DNA of 64,000 bases, from the NCBI GenBank assembly GCA_963768715.1, contig CAVYJC010000002.1, forward strand, positions 1 to 64,000. The letters are read 5' to 3'. Both the position numbers and the translations under genes were made by a program. This DNA is from DATKEJ01 sp963768715 (lineage in GTDB: Bacteria > Bacteroidota > Rhodothermia > Rhodothermales > DATKEJ01). Of the stretch, positions 25,211 to 35,552 are shown one piece after another; the first letter of the stretch is position 1; each line of letters starts with the position of its first letter. The notes beneath the pieces were generated by a model. It had not been told where the DNA came from. It made no database searches and saw only the letters and a list, made by a program, of their open reading frames with translations.

Positions 25211-26335
25211 ATGAGCAGGGGCAAAGTTCTTGTCGCCATGAGCGGCGGCGTCGATTCTTCGGTTACCGCCGCACTGCTTCGTGACCAAGGTTACGAGGTC
25301 GTGGGGATTACTATGAAGACCTGGGACTATACCTCGAGCGGTGGCAGACGTGGAAAGGAGGTTGGTTGCTGCTCGCTCGAATCCATGAACGATGCCCGCT
25401 CGGTGGCCATCAAGATGGACTTCCCGCACTTTATCATCGATATCCGTGAGGAGTTCGGCGACTGGGTCATCAATCGGTTCGTCGGGGATTACATGGAGGG
25501 CCGCACGCCCAACCCCTGTGTTCTCTGCAATACCCATATCAAGTGGGCAGCGCTGCTGAGGCGGGCCGACGACCTCGGCTGCGACTTCATTGCGACCGGT
25601 CACTATGCCCGCGTGAAACACGACGAAACCCTCGACCGGTATGTCATAAGCAAGGGCCTCGATCGCAATAAGGATCAGAGCTATGCGCTTTGGGGCCTCC
25701 CGCAAGAGCATCTGAAGCGATCGATATTTCCGCTCGGAGCGTATACCAAACCCGAAATCCGACGTCTGGCATTGGATTATGGTCTCGATCGAGTGGCCGA
25801 CAAACCCGATTCGTACGAAATCTGTTTCGTACCCGATAACGACTATCGTCGCTTCCTTCGCGATCGCGTGCCTGATTTGAACGAGAAAGTCGGCGGGGGC
25901 GAGTTCGTGCTTTCATCTGGCGAAGTCATCGGAACGCACGAAGGCTACCCCTTCTACACGATCGGGCAGCGGCACGGCCTCGGAATCGCCGCCGGGATTC
26001 CGCTCTATGTAACGCAAATCGATCCAGAGACGAACGTGATCACGCTGGGGCCGCGCGACGAACTGCTCGCTCAGGAACTGAGAGCGACGCAAATCAACTT
26101 CGTCAAATATCCGGACCTGTTCGACGAGCGATCAGCGGTAGGCAAGATTCGTTACAAAGACGAAGGCGCACCGGCGCTGGTCTGGCAAACGGGTGATGAC
26201 GAAATCCGCGTTGCGTTCTCGACGCCACGACGCGCGATCACGCCGGGCCAGTCTGTCGTCCTTTACGAAGGAGACGACGTGCTTGCCGGGGGATGGATCC
26301 GTGAGGTGGAGACAACAGGCGACTCACACTCCTGA
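25211..26335 (+). CDS. mnmA: tRNA-specific 2-thiouridylase MnmA
   Basis: Adds sulfur to U34 of tRNA-Lys/Glu/Gln in the cytoplasm using ATP and a relayed persulfide. The 374-aa protein carries the PP-loop SGGVDSS (11-17), the catalytic pair C103 (in NPCVLCN) and C205 (in YEICFVPD), the TGHYARV motif, and the C-terminal beta-barrel with FYTIGQRHGLGI. Length is typical. Confidence 0.96.
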   Translation: MSRGKVLVAMSGGVDSSVTAALLRDQGYEVVGITMKTWDYTSSGGRRGKEVGCCSLESMNDARSVAIKMDFPHFIIDIREEFGDWVINRFVGDYMEGRTPNPCVLCNTHIKWAALLRRADDLGCDFIATGHYARVKHDETLDRYVISKGLDRNKDQSYALWGLPQEHLKRSIFPLGAYTKPEIRRLALDYGLDRVADKPDSYEICFVPDNDYRRFLRDRVPDLNEKVGGGEFVLSSGEVIGTHEGYPFYTIGQRHGLGIAAGIPLYVTQIDPETNVITLGPRDELLAQELRATQINFVKYPDLFDERSAVGKIRYKDEGAPALVWQTGDDEIRVAFSTPRRAITPGQSVVLYEGDDVLAGGWIREVETTGDSHS

Positions 26336-26356
26336 TTGCACCGTCTACTCCCGTCC

Positions 26357-26902
26357 TCAGGCCGTTCGGATCGCATTTCGAGTGAATGCCTCGATGAGCC
26401 GCGTATGGGCACTCAGTTCATCGACGAGACCCAGCCGTTCAAGCCGTGTTTCGGGATGTTCGTTCAATCCACGCGGGCTAATGCGTCCCATCCAGAGCGT
26501 CATCGTGTGCCGCAGAACTTTCCGATCAGGAAATCCAGCATCGCCAAGCTGGGTCTGATAGAAAGTCAGCATGCGTTCCACATCGGCGGTGTCGTGGGGA
26601 GCCGGTTCCTCCGATGTCTGCTGTTTCTCAAGCACCTCTCTCCCGGCCACGTAGGAGTGCAGGGTAAGTGGCAGCGCAAGGAGAACCTCCGACACGTGTG
26701 ACCGCGACGCGTCGCCGCTTGGATAGGCAGATACCGCGGCACGGGCGGTCGCTGTAGCGACCATGCACAGTGTCTCGGCAAAGGTTTTCTCTCGATCCAC
26801 CCTCGCCATCGTCTCGACGACGACCTGCGCGATCCGCTGCGTCTGACCCATCGCTCCGAATGCGCAGAACGCGATCACATCAAGGGCGGCGGGGGAGATC
26901 AA
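26357..26902 (-). CDS. Hypothetical alpha-helical protein downstream of floA
   Basis: A 181-aa reading frame with protein-like composition, mostly predicted helices and no membrane span or known motif. It starts at TTG three bases after the floA stop, and AAGTAGG overlapping the floA stop may serve as its ribosome site. The first ATG would be at codon 18. Because it is so tightly linked to floA it is probably translated with it, and a role in membrane-microdomain function is possible but unsupported. I do not recognise the family. Confidence 0.55.
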   Translation of the reverse strand: MISPAALDVIAFCAFGAMGQTQRIAQVVVETMARVDREKTFAETLCMVATATARAAVSAYPSGDASRSHVSEVLLALPLTLHSYVAGREVLEKQQTSEEPAPHDTADVERMLTFYQTQLGDAGFPDRKVLRHTMTLWMGRISPRGLNEHPETRLERLGLVDELSAHTRLIEAFTRNAIRTA

Positions 26903-26905
26903 GAC

Positions 26906-27892
26906 CTACTTGTTCGACTCGGTTTCGCCCTCGCCACTAATCGCGTCACGCATGCGCGTGTCGGACTGAATGTTCTTCAGGTTGTAATAGTCGAGAACGC
27001 CGAGATTTCCTGCGCGAAACGCGTCGGCAATCGCTTTCGGAATTTCGGCTTCCGCCCTGACGAGCTGCGCGCGCATTTCCTGCAATGAAGCGGTGTTCTC
27101 CTGCTCGGTCGCAACGGCTGAAGCGCGCCGCTCCTCCGCCTTCGCGCGGGCGATCTTCAGATCGGCTTCGGCCTGATCGGTCTGCAGCTTGGCACCGATA
27201 TTGTCACCGACGTCGACATCGGCGATATCGATGGAGAGGATCTCAAACGCTGTACCCGAATCAAGGCCCTTTGCAAGAACGACCTTCGAGATAGAGTCCG
27301 GGTTTTCGAGCACGGCTTTGTGACTCTCAGCAGATCCGATCGTCGACACGATTCCCTCGCCAACACGCGCCATGATCGTCTCCTCGCCCGCCCCGCCAAC
27401 GAGACGCTCGATGTTCGCCCGAACCGTCACGCGTGCGATGGCGCGCAACTGAATGCCGTCCTTGGCAATTGCCGAGACCGCGGGAGTTTCGATCACTTTC
27501 GGATTTACGGATAACTGGACTGCCTCGAAAACGTCGCGGCCCGCCAGGTCAATCGCAGTCGCACGCTCGAATGTGAGATCAATATTCGCTTTGTCAGCCG
27601 AAATCAATGCATTGACAACTTTCTGGACATGCCCTCCGGCGAGGTAGTGTGCCTCGAGTTTCGGTGTATCCACGGCGATACCGGCCTTGTGCGCGGTGAT
27701 CAGATTTCTCACGATAATGGCGGGCGGCACCTTTCGGAGTCGCATCCCGACCAGATCACGGATCAACTTGACGCGGACGCCCGAGAAGAACGCTGTTACC
27801 CAGAGTCCAAGTGGGACGTAGTAGAGAATCACGACCAGGCCCAGCAGAATGAGACCGATGAGCAGAAGCCCGGTAAAAGCAAAGCCTTCCAT
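26906..27892 (-). CDS. floA: Flotillin-like protein FloA
   Basis: Inner-membrane scaffold protein (328 aa) of the UPF0365/FloA family, thought to organise membrane microdomains. A hydrophobic N-terminal hairpin (about 5-38) is followed by the SPFH-like domain with LVGMRLRKVPP and LVGGAGEETIMARVGEGIV. A long charged helical stretch (about 240-290) is rich in Glu/Ala/Arg. The family signature and length are normal. It is located 36 bp after moaC on the same strand. Confidence 0.93.
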   Translation of the reverse strand: MEGFAFTGLLLIGLILLGLVVILYYVPLGLWVTAFFSGVRVKLIRDLVGMRLRKVPPAIIVRNLITAHKAGIAVDTPKLEAHYLAGGHVQKVVNALISADKANIDLTFERATAIDLAGRDVFEAVQLSVNPKVIETPAVSAIAKDGIQLRAIARVTVRANIERLVGGAGEETIMARVGEGIVSTIGSAESHKAVLENPDSISKVVLAKGLDSGTAFEILSIDIADVDVGDNIGAKLQTDQAEADLKIARAKAEERRASAVATEQENTASLQEMRAQLVRAEAEIPKAIADAFRAGNLGVLDYYNLKNIQSDTRMRDAISGEGETESNK

Positions 27893-27928
27893 AGGAAAAC
27901 GGATTAAGCGTGAGGTCTAAACGACCGA

Positions 27929-28426
27929 TCACTCCTCACGACGGTAGTCGCCGCTCTGGCCACCCGTCTTGGCGAGGAGTCGTATGTCGTTTATTTCAAT
28001 GGCCTTAGATACCGACTTGCACATGTCGTAAACGGTGAGGGCCGCAACAGAAACGGCGGTCAATGCTTCCATTTCAACCCCGGTCGGCCCGACGGACTTG
28101 GCGAACGCACGAATCTTGACGGAGCTCGTCTCCGCATCGAGACTCAGGTCGACATCTACGCCCCGGAGCATGACGGGATGACAGAGCGGGATGAGGTCAC
28201 TCGTGTGCTTGGCGCCGACAATCCCCGCCATCTGTGACGTGGTCAACACGTCGCCTTTTGCGATTTTGTTTGCTGTAACGAGATCGAAGGCCTCTTTCCC
28301 CAACTTGACCGTCCCAGCGGCCACAGCGGTTCGGAGGGTATCGGACTTGGCAGTAACATCCACCATGCGCACCTTACCCTCGGCGTCAACATGAGTTAGG
28401 GTAGGGGCGTCTTCAGCTATCAGCAT
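27929..28426 (-). CDS. moaC: Cyclic pyranopterin monophosphate synthase MoaC
   Basis: Second enzyme of molybdopterin synthesis; converts the MoaA product to cPMP. The 165-aa protein has VRMVDVTAKSDTLRTA, the LIPLCHPV active-site motif, KSVGPTGVEMEALTAVSVAALTVYDMCK (catalytic Lys and Asp) and a KSGG-like end (KTGGQSGDYRR). It follows moaA by 102 bp on the same strand. Confidence 0.96.
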   Translation of the reverse strand: MLIAEDAPTLTHVDAEGKVRMVDVTAKSDTLRTAVAAGTVKLGKEAFDLVTANKIAKGDVLTTSQMAGIVGAKHTSDLIPLCHPVMLRGVDVDLSLDAETSSVKIRAFAKSVGPTGVEMEALTAVSVAALTVYDMCKSVSKAIEINDIRLLAKTGGQSGDYRREE

Positions 28427-28528
28427 CGCTTCCGTTGTATGTGTTTGTCGTTTTGTTTAAACGATTCGTCGACAAGATAGATGCACCCCTTTCAAGGTGC
28501 AACGCGACCTTCGGGCCCTCTTGCCTAA

Positions 28529-29512
28529 CTATCCACCAATCAAAATCATCGGTCGGTTCGGGGTTTTCGCTAATGTAAACATGCCTGCATGCGCCGCTTT
28601 CTTTCGCAAGACGGCATCTTGAATGAGTCGCGTCAGCTCGTGGTCGTCAGCTCCCGCACGCGCGGCGTCCCGGAGTGATATCTCGGATCGTCCGAAAAGG
28701 CACACCTTCAGATTGCCATCCGCCGTGATACGAAGTCGATTGCACCCCGAGCAGAAGTCGTCGCTCATCGAGCTGATGAACCCGACGGTTCCGAGATATC
28801 CTTCGGCCTGGTACGTCTTCGAGGTTTCATGAGGCCCGTCACTCAGTCGCTTCAGGCTCACCTCCTTTTGGATGATCTCGAGTGCTTCAGCAAAAGGCAG
28901 AAATTTCCCGATCGACCATTCGTTTCCGTCGAAAGGCATGTATTCGATGAAACGTACGTCGAGTGGACGATCGTGCGTCAACGCCACGAAGTCGAGAAGC
29001 TCGTCCTCGTTGAAATCACGCAACACGACGCAGTTTATCTTTGGCCGGTAGCCCAAGGCGATAGCATCGTCTATCGCAGCGAGCACCTTGTCGAGTCCTT
29101 TCCGCCTTGTGATCTCCCGAAATCGATCCTCTCGCAGCGTGTCCAGGCTGATGTTCAGATGGGTGAGGCCCCCCGCTTTGAGTGCTTCCAAACGCGAAGA
29201 CAGGAGTAGAGCGTTCGTAGTCATCGCCAGTGACCGAAGTCCATCGATGGCGCCGAGACGAGCAATGAACGGCACGACATCCTTCCGAACGAGCGGTTCG
29301 CCGCCGGTAAGCCTGATTTTGTCGACTCCGAGCGATACGAAGAGCTTCGACAATCGAAGAAGTTCTTCGTAGGAGAGAATCTCGTCTCGAGGCTTCAGGG
29401 GCACCCCTTCCGCCGGCATGCAGTACTGGCAGCGGAGATTACACCGCTCCGTCAGCGAGACACGCAGGTACGTGTGCGCGCGGCCAAACGAGTCGACAAG
29501 AGATGTCGCCAT
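28529..29512 (-). CDS. moaA: GTP 3',8-cyclase MoaA
   Basis: Radical-SAM enzyme that converts GTP to 3',8-cH2GTP at the start of molybdopterin synthesis. It is 327 aa, with the SAM-cluster motif C24-x3-C28-x2-C31, a GGEPLVRKD stretch, and the second [4Fe-4S] site in FCSGCNRLRI...VCLFG. The C-terminus ends in Gly-Gly, as is required in this family. The ATG at 29512 lies only 5 bp beyond the terminator hairpin of the upstream gene. A GTG at 29539 lies inside that hairpin's loop, right after GGTGGAGGC. Promoter and start are therefore unclear. Confidence 0.94.
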   Translation of the reverse strand: MATSLVDSFGRAHTYLRVSLTERCNLRCQYCMPAEGVPLKPRDEILSYEELLRLSKLFVSLGVDKIRLTGGEPLVRKDVVPFIARLGAIDGLRSLAMTTNALLLSSRLEALKAGGLTHLNISLDTLREDRFREITRRKGLDKVLAAIDDAIALGYRPKINCVVLRDFNEDELLDFVALTHDRPLDVRFIEYMPFDGNEWSIGKFLPFAEALEIIQKEVSLKRLSDGPHETSKTYQAEGYLGTVGFISSMSDDFCSGCNRLRITADGNLKVCLFGRSEISLRDAARAGADDHELTRLIQDAVLRKKAAHAGMFTLAKTPNRPMILIGG

Positions 29513-29516
29513 AGAC

Positions 29517-29555
29517 AAAAAGGGTGGAGGTATGTACACGCCTCCACCCTTTTTT
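29517..29555 (-). terminator. Terminator hairpin after the Fn3/T9SS gene, overlapping the moaA leader
   Basis: AAAAAGGGTGGAGG (29517-29530) pairs with CCTCCACCCTTTTT (29541-29554) around a 10-base loop. This gives a strong stem with A/T flanks that would terminate the gene ending at 29573 (the U-run is encoded by the A-tract on the plus strand). The stem also contains the best SD-like sequence (GGAGG) before the moaA start. It could therefore regulate moaA as well as end the preceding transcript. Confidence 0.8.
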
Positions 29556-29572
29556 GGTTCTTCGCCTCAGCG

Positions 29573-32500
29573 CTACTTCGTCAGGGTCAGCTTTCGGACC
29601 TCGGTAAATCCTTCAGACTGGAACCTGTAGAGGTACACACCGCTCGGAAGGTAGCCCGCATTCCATTGGACGATATGCCGGCCGGCGGGCGTGAAGCCGT
29701 CGACCAATCGCGCGACCTCTTCTCCTCGGATGTTATAGACCACGAGCAGAGCGTTGCCGGCCTTGGGCATGGCAAACTCAATGGACGTCGATGGATTGAA
29801 AGGGTTCGGGTAGTTCTGTGACAGCGAGAAGTTCTCGGGAATCTCCTCGTCTTCCGTATCGGTCGTCAGTACCGTCGTAAAGCTCCACGCTTCAGAGAGT
29901 GCCGAACCGCCGGCATTCCTCGCTTCGACGCGCCAGTAGTACCCCTGCCCGAGCGAAAGCCCGGCAGACTGAAAGAACGGCTGCGCAACGACGACGGCGA
30001 TCGTGACGGTAGAGAACGTCGGATTGGTAGCCACTTCAAGCTTGTACGAAGTGGCTCCCTCCGAGGCGTTCCACGAGAACAACGGTTTGTAACTGACCTC
30101 GGCGGCCCCGTTCAGCGGTGAGATGAGCACCGCCGGCGCCGGTGGCGCGACCCCGATCGTAGTGAACTTTCGCGTCTCGGACCAAGGACCCGCGCCGTCT
30201 TGATTGACTCCCTGAACACGCCAGAAATAGTCCGTTACAGGATCTAGCTCCGGAGCCTGGAAGACCACATCCGTCAGACCGGTCTCACTCAGCAGGACGG
30301 TTGAGAATTCTTCGTCGAGGGCGACTTCGAGATTGAAAGACGTTGCGCGCGTGGGTACTGTCCAGATCAGCTCCGGTTCGAGGTCTATATCGACCGCATC
30401 GTTCAGTGGCGACTCGAGAACGACCTGACTCGGAACTCCGTTACCCGTCAGAAAGGACGCGGTGATCGACCAGTTGCTGCCACCCGCATTCGATGCCAGC
30501 ACGCGCCAGGCGTAGGTGGTGTCTGGAGCGAGGTCGGTCAAAGCGAACACCGTGTCGGGATGTTGACTTTCTTCGTACACAATCGAGCTGAGATTGAAAG
30601 AGAAGCTCGTCGCAACCTGAACATGGTAGCTTGTGGCCCCGTCAACTTTGTTCCAGACCAACTCAGTTTCGAGTGGGATGCCCGTGGCCCCACCTTCGGG
30701 CGAGACAATCTTGACCTGTCGATCGCCTCCTCGCACGGTTTGGAAATCTCTCCTCGTCGACCACTCACCTTCAGTCACCGAGTTCGTGCCCCGAACCCGC
30801 CACGAGTATATCTGCCCGTAGATCAGGTCACTCAACATCATAGATGTACCTGAGACTCCCGTCAGATCGATCAACAGATTCTCGAATTTGGTATCCGTCG
30901 CCACCTGTACCTGGTATGCCTCGGCCTTTTGGGCCTGATTCCAAGACAGCGTAACGTTCACCGGTGTATTGGTTGAACCGTCGATCGGCGAGAGAAGTGT
31001 CACTTGATCGGGCGTGCCCGATCCGGTAGTGAATGACCAGGTTTCCGACCAGTTCTCCGAACCCGAATTGTTCGCGCGTACACGCCAGTAGTAGAGGGTC
31101 GAACCGTCTAGACCGGTAACCTGCGTCTGCGTCCCGCCGACGGAATTCAGGTTCAGGGCAAGCGAGGTGAAATTACTCTGCTTTGAAAGTTCCACCTGGT
31201 ACGTCGCGGCTCCCGACACAGCATTCCACACAAGCGTCGGAGAAAGGTCAACCTCCGTGGCGCCGTTCGCCGGCGAAGAAAGCGTCACTTGCTCGGCGCC
31301 GCCTGCAATCGTCGTGAAATTGAACGTCGCTGACCAGGGCCCCGGACCTGCCGTGTTGACCCCACGAACCCGCCAGAAGTACTGCACGCCGTTCGCCAGC
31401 GCCGCCTGATCGTAGGAGGTGCCCGTCAGTCCTGTTTCGGAGACCACCTTCGAGTTAAAGTTGCCGTCCGTTGCCACGTCGATGTCGTAGGTGTCGGCAC
31501 CGGTCTGACCATCGGCGGTCTTTGCCAGTCCCTGTGTGACGGCATTCCATGTGAAGGTTGGCGTAATGCTGACCGCCAGTGCACCATTTGCCGGCGAATT
31601 CAGCGTTGGCGTGCCTGGGGCCGAGACAGCCGTTTCGAAGGAAAATGTCGCCGAAAAGTTGCCGTCACCAGTTCCGTTGGAACCCCTGACTCGCCAGAAG
31701 TACTCCTGTCCGTTATCCAGCGCGACGCTGGGGGTGTAGGTGGTATCCGCGATCGGCGACTGGCTGACTACAAAGGAGCCAAAGCCCGAGTCCGTCGATA
31801 AATCGAACCTGTAGCTCGAAGCGGAGGCGACCTTGTGCCATTTGAAGGTTGGACCCGTCGCTACACTGGTAGCGTTGTCGGCAGGTGAAATGAGTGTCAC
31901 CTGACCAGGCGCACCCGTGCCGGTCACAAACGACCAGACCGATGACCACAGATCCGCCGCGGCATTGTCGGCGCGGACGCGCCAGTGGTAAATCGTGCTC
32001 GGGTCAAGGGGTCCAATCGACAGCGAAGTCGCAGCCACACTACTTTCGTCTACAATCGGCGACGACATGTTAGCCGATTTCGACACCTGGACGCTATAGG
32101 ACGTAGCGCCGATCACAGCATTCCACATCAGATTCGGACTCAGGTCGATTCCCGTCGCCCCATCCGAGGGGCTCAAAAGGATTACCTGTTTTGATACCTC
32201 CGTCGTGAACGACCACACGGTCGAATACGTGGATGATCCGCCCGCATTGGTCGCCCGCACACGCCAGTAGTACAACGTTCCTATCGCAAGTGGTGCACCC
32301 GGCGTGTAGCTGTTCGTCGCAATTGCCGACTGGTCAATAACTGTACTCGAGAAATTGCTGGCCGTAGAGACCTGGAGTCGATACGTATCGGCCTCAGCAA
32401 CCGCACCCCACATGAAAGTGGGCGTGACCGACACTTCCGTTGCGCTATTGGCCGGGCTCGACAACGTCACCGGTCCAGGAGGTAGCGGAACCGTTGTAAA

Positions 32501-34289
32501 TGAAAACGTCGATGACCACGCCCCTGGCCCCCCAGGGTTCTTCCCTCGAACCCGCCAGAAATACTCGGTGCTGGTCGCCAGGGCGCTGACAATGGCAAAC
32601 GACGTGGTCGTGCTGCTGGAATCACTCATGACAGACGAGGAAAAATCCGACGCGGTCGAGACATCGATGCGATAGGTATCGTTCGTCCCGCTCCCAGCAC
32701 TCCACGTGAACGTCGGTGTTAGTGAGACATCGTCTGCGTTGTTGGCAGGCGATCGACAGCGTCGGCGCACCAGGCGGATCATAGAGGGTCGTAAACGAGC
32801 GCGAGGAATAGTCACTTTCGCCGCCAGGTCCGTTTGCCTTTACGCGCCAGTAATAGACAGTCCCCTTGCTGAGCGTCGTGGGAGAGAAAGTGGTAGACGC
32901 CAATGTCTGGCTCTGATCAGGAGAACCGAATGCCCCATCCGTGTCCAGTTCAACCGTGTAGGTGTCGGCTCCCGAGACCGAGGCCCACTCGAGCGTCGGG
33001 TCAGTCGAAACGTCCACCGCGTTGTCTGCGGGTGACGTCAAAGTCGGTGCAACCGGCGGCGGAGGTACGGTAGTAAATGAAAACGTCGATGACCACGCGC
33101 CGGGACCGCCGGGGTTTTTCCCGCGAACTCTCCAGAAATATTCAGTGCTGGTCGAGAGTGCGCTAACGACGGCGAACGAGGTCGTCGAACTGCTGGAGTC
33201 GCTGATGACGAACGAAGAAAAATCGGATGCTGTCGAAACGTCGATGCGATACGTGTCGCTGGTACCACTGCCCGCGCTCCACACTAACGTCGGCGTCAAC
33301 GAAACGTCCGTCGCATTGTCTGCGGGAGATGTCAGGGTCGGCGCCCCGGGGGGGTTAAACAGGGTCGTAAATGAACGAGACGAGTATCCGCTGTCACCAC
33401 CAGGCCCGTTCGCCTTTACACGCCAGTAATAGGTAGTGCCCTCACTGAGCGTCGTCGGGGAGAACGACGTTGAAGCCTGCGTTTGACTCTGATCGGGAGA
33501 GCCGAATGCGGGATCCGTGTCCAGTTGAACCGTGTACGTGTCGGCTCCCGATACCGCTCCCCACTCGAGCGTGGGGTCCACCGAAACGCCTGTCGCAGCA
33601 TCAGCGGGTGACGTCAGCGTCGGAACTGCCGGCGGCGGCGGTACGGTAGTGAACGAAAAAGTCGACGACCAATCACTCGAGCCACCGACATTCTTTCCAC
33701 GAACGCGCCAGAAGTACTCCGTTTCGGTCAACAGAGGACCGCCCGGAGTAAACGACGTAGAGACGTTGCCCGAGTCGCTTACTGCGAGCGAAGCAAAATC
33801 GGATGCGGTCGAAACGTCGATCCTGTATGAATCCGTCGACCCGCTGCCTGCCGACCACGTGAAGGTGGGCGTCAGTTCGACGTCTGTCGCATTGTCCGAG
33901 GGAGAGGACAGACTCGGAGCGCCAGGCGCGGCGACAATCGTGGTAAACGACCATTTGTTCGAATCGGGACCGTCACTGCCGCCTCCAGTACCTCTGACAC
34001 GCCAGAAGTACTGGGTGCCGTTATCGAGCGGACTTGCCGGCGAATAGGTCGTGTCGCTGATTAGGGACTGTGAGTCCAGAATGTTCCCGAAACTCACGCC
34101 GTCGGCGATCTCGATAGTGTAGGTATCGGCCTGAGGGTCGCCAAACCATTTGAACGTCGGCGTCACCGCGACGGAAGTCGCATTATCGGACGGCGATTCG
34201 AGAACGATCTTGGCCGGCTGGGCATACGCCGAACCGGCAATCAACAGGAGTAAAAGGGCCCAACAGGGTACACTTATGGCTCGTTTCAT
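29573..34289 (-). CDS. Giant Fn3-repeat T9SS surface/secreted protein (one-base frameshift)
   Basis: A signal peptide (MKRAISVPCWALLLLLIAGS) is followed by 15 fibronectin-type repeats of about 95-100 aa. Each follows a SPADNATDVSLTPTFTW...YFWRVRG...WSSTFSFTT-type pattern. The C-terminus is a Por-secretion sorting domain with LSQNYPNPFNPSTSIEF. The complete product would be about 1571 aa. The frame is broken once, near 32753 in repeat 6, by one extra base; the two halves are otherwise perfect and overlap at 32622-32815. Repeats 2, 4 and 6 resemble each other most, as do 3 and 5, so a two-repeat unit was duplicated. Likely an adhesive or structural T9SS cargo. The start at 34289 has a GAAGGGAAG ribosome site. 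Confidence 0.85.
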
Positions 34290-34536
34290 CACTTTATTCT
34301 TCCCTTCAATAGTGAACGGTGGGCAACTCGAGAGGTTGTTCGGCCTTCTGCACAGGGTCTCAGCCGGGCTACACGATACACATACACACAACACATAATT
34401 TACACCATCGCAGAGTGGCAATCCAAGTCTAGAGGACGCATTTGGCCAAAACGGTTCAATTTCTAAGGAATAGAGCCTTTAAGAACCTACTTTTCAGCCT
34501 TTTACGGTGTAGTTTCGGGTGGATTCCAATCTCGCG

Positions 34537-35070
34537 ATGAGCCATCTCTTTAGATCCTCGGAAGACCTGGTGTACTGGGCGCCTTTCGCCACGCCTCTTG
34601 GCACGGCCTACGTGGCCGCGACGCGGAAGGGCGTGTGCCGCCTGAGCATCCCGAATGAAACGCGGGAGCATTTCTTTGTGGGGCTCTATCGACAATTCGA
34701 ACCGGCTGCCGTCCGACCTCATCCTGAGCCCAATTTCGACTGCATTCAGCAGCTCGACGAGTACTTGCTCGGCGAGCGGACACGTTTCGAAATACGGCTC
34801 GATCTCCGTGGAACACCCTTTCAGCTGAAGACTTGGGACGGCATTCTTCGCATCCCTTACGGCACGACGGTCTCGTATGGTGATCTGGCCCGGGCGATGG
34901 GCGTCCCAAAGGCGTTTCAGGCGGTTGGAGCGGCCGTCGGACAGAATCCGGTTCCGATCGTCGTACCGTGCCACCGCGTCGTCGGCTCGGAAGGAGCACT
35001 AACCGGTTACGCGGCCGGTATCGATACGAAGCGATGGCTCCTCCGACACGAAGGCGCGCTTCTCATCTGA
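34537..35070 (+). CDS. ogt: Methylated-DNA--[protein]-cysteine S-methyltransferase
   Basis: Suicide DNA-repair protein that removes O6-alkyl groups from guanine. It is 177 aa, with the acceptor C145 in VPCHRVVG, the helix-turn-helix region VSYGDLARAMGVPKAFQAVGAAVGQNP, and an N-terminal ribonuclease-like half. The ATG at 34537 is chosen; an in-frame GTG at 34519 would add six residues. It is divergent from the T9SS gene and converges on dtd. Confidence 0.93.
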   Translation: MSHLFRSSEDLVYWAPFATPLGTAYVAATRKGVCRLSIPNETREHFFVGLYRQFEPAAVRPHPEPNFDCIQQLDEYLLGERTRFEIRLDLRGTPFQLKTWDGILRIPYGTTVSYGDLARAMGVPKAFQAVGAAVGQNPVPIVVPCHRVVGSEGALTGYAAGIDTKRWLLRHEGALLI

Positions 35071-35090
35071 CGGAAGACACTCGGCGGCAG

Positions 35091-35552
35091 CTACTCCGCG
35101 CCTGACGGCGGCGCCCGTTCAATCCAAATCGTCACTGGACCGTCATTTACGAGATGAACCTGCATATGGGCCTGAAAGCGCCCCGTCTGAACTTCCCGTC
35201 CCAACTCGTCCTCCAGTCTGGCAACGAACGCTTCGAACATCCTGGCGGCGACTCCCGGCGGCGCCGCATGATTGTAGGATGGCCGGTTACCTTTGCCCAC
35301 CGCGCCATAGAGCGTGAACTGGGAAACGGCGAGCACGTCACCTCCGGCTTCGAGGACCGAGCGATTCATGACACCGTCGTCATCGGGGAAAACCCGAAGG
35401 AGGGCGCACTTGCGGGCCACCCACGCCAGTTCCTGCTCGGTGTCGTCTCGATGGATTCCAATCAGTACCAGCAGCCCCTGCCCGATTCGTCCAACGATCT
35501 CTTCGTCGACCGTCACGGAAGCCTCCGCAACTCTTTGAACAAGTGCAATCAT
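35091..35552 (-). CDS. dtd: D-aminoacyl-tRNA deacylase
   Basis: Hydrolyses D-amino acids mischarged on tRNA. It is 153 aa, slightly longer than usual at its C-terminus. The family motif SQFTLYGAVGKGNRPSY and the cross-subunit VNDGPVTIWI (usually NxGPVT) are both present. The start overlaps the rdgB stop in an ATGA, so translation is coupled. Confidence 0.95.
   Translation of the reverse strand: MIALVQRVAEASVTVDEEIVGRIGQGLLVLIGIHRDDTEQELAWVARKCALLRVFPDDDGVMNRSVLEAGGDVLAVSQFTLYGAVGKGNRPSYNHAAPPGVAARMFEAFVARLEDELGREVQTGRFQAHMQVHLVNDGPVTIWIERAPPSGAE

Noticed and set aside
32740..32765. Programmed frameshift or phase-variable switch in the Fn3 gene
   Set aside because: No homopolymer, short tandem repeat, slippery codon or stimulator at the break; a simple extra base fits better.
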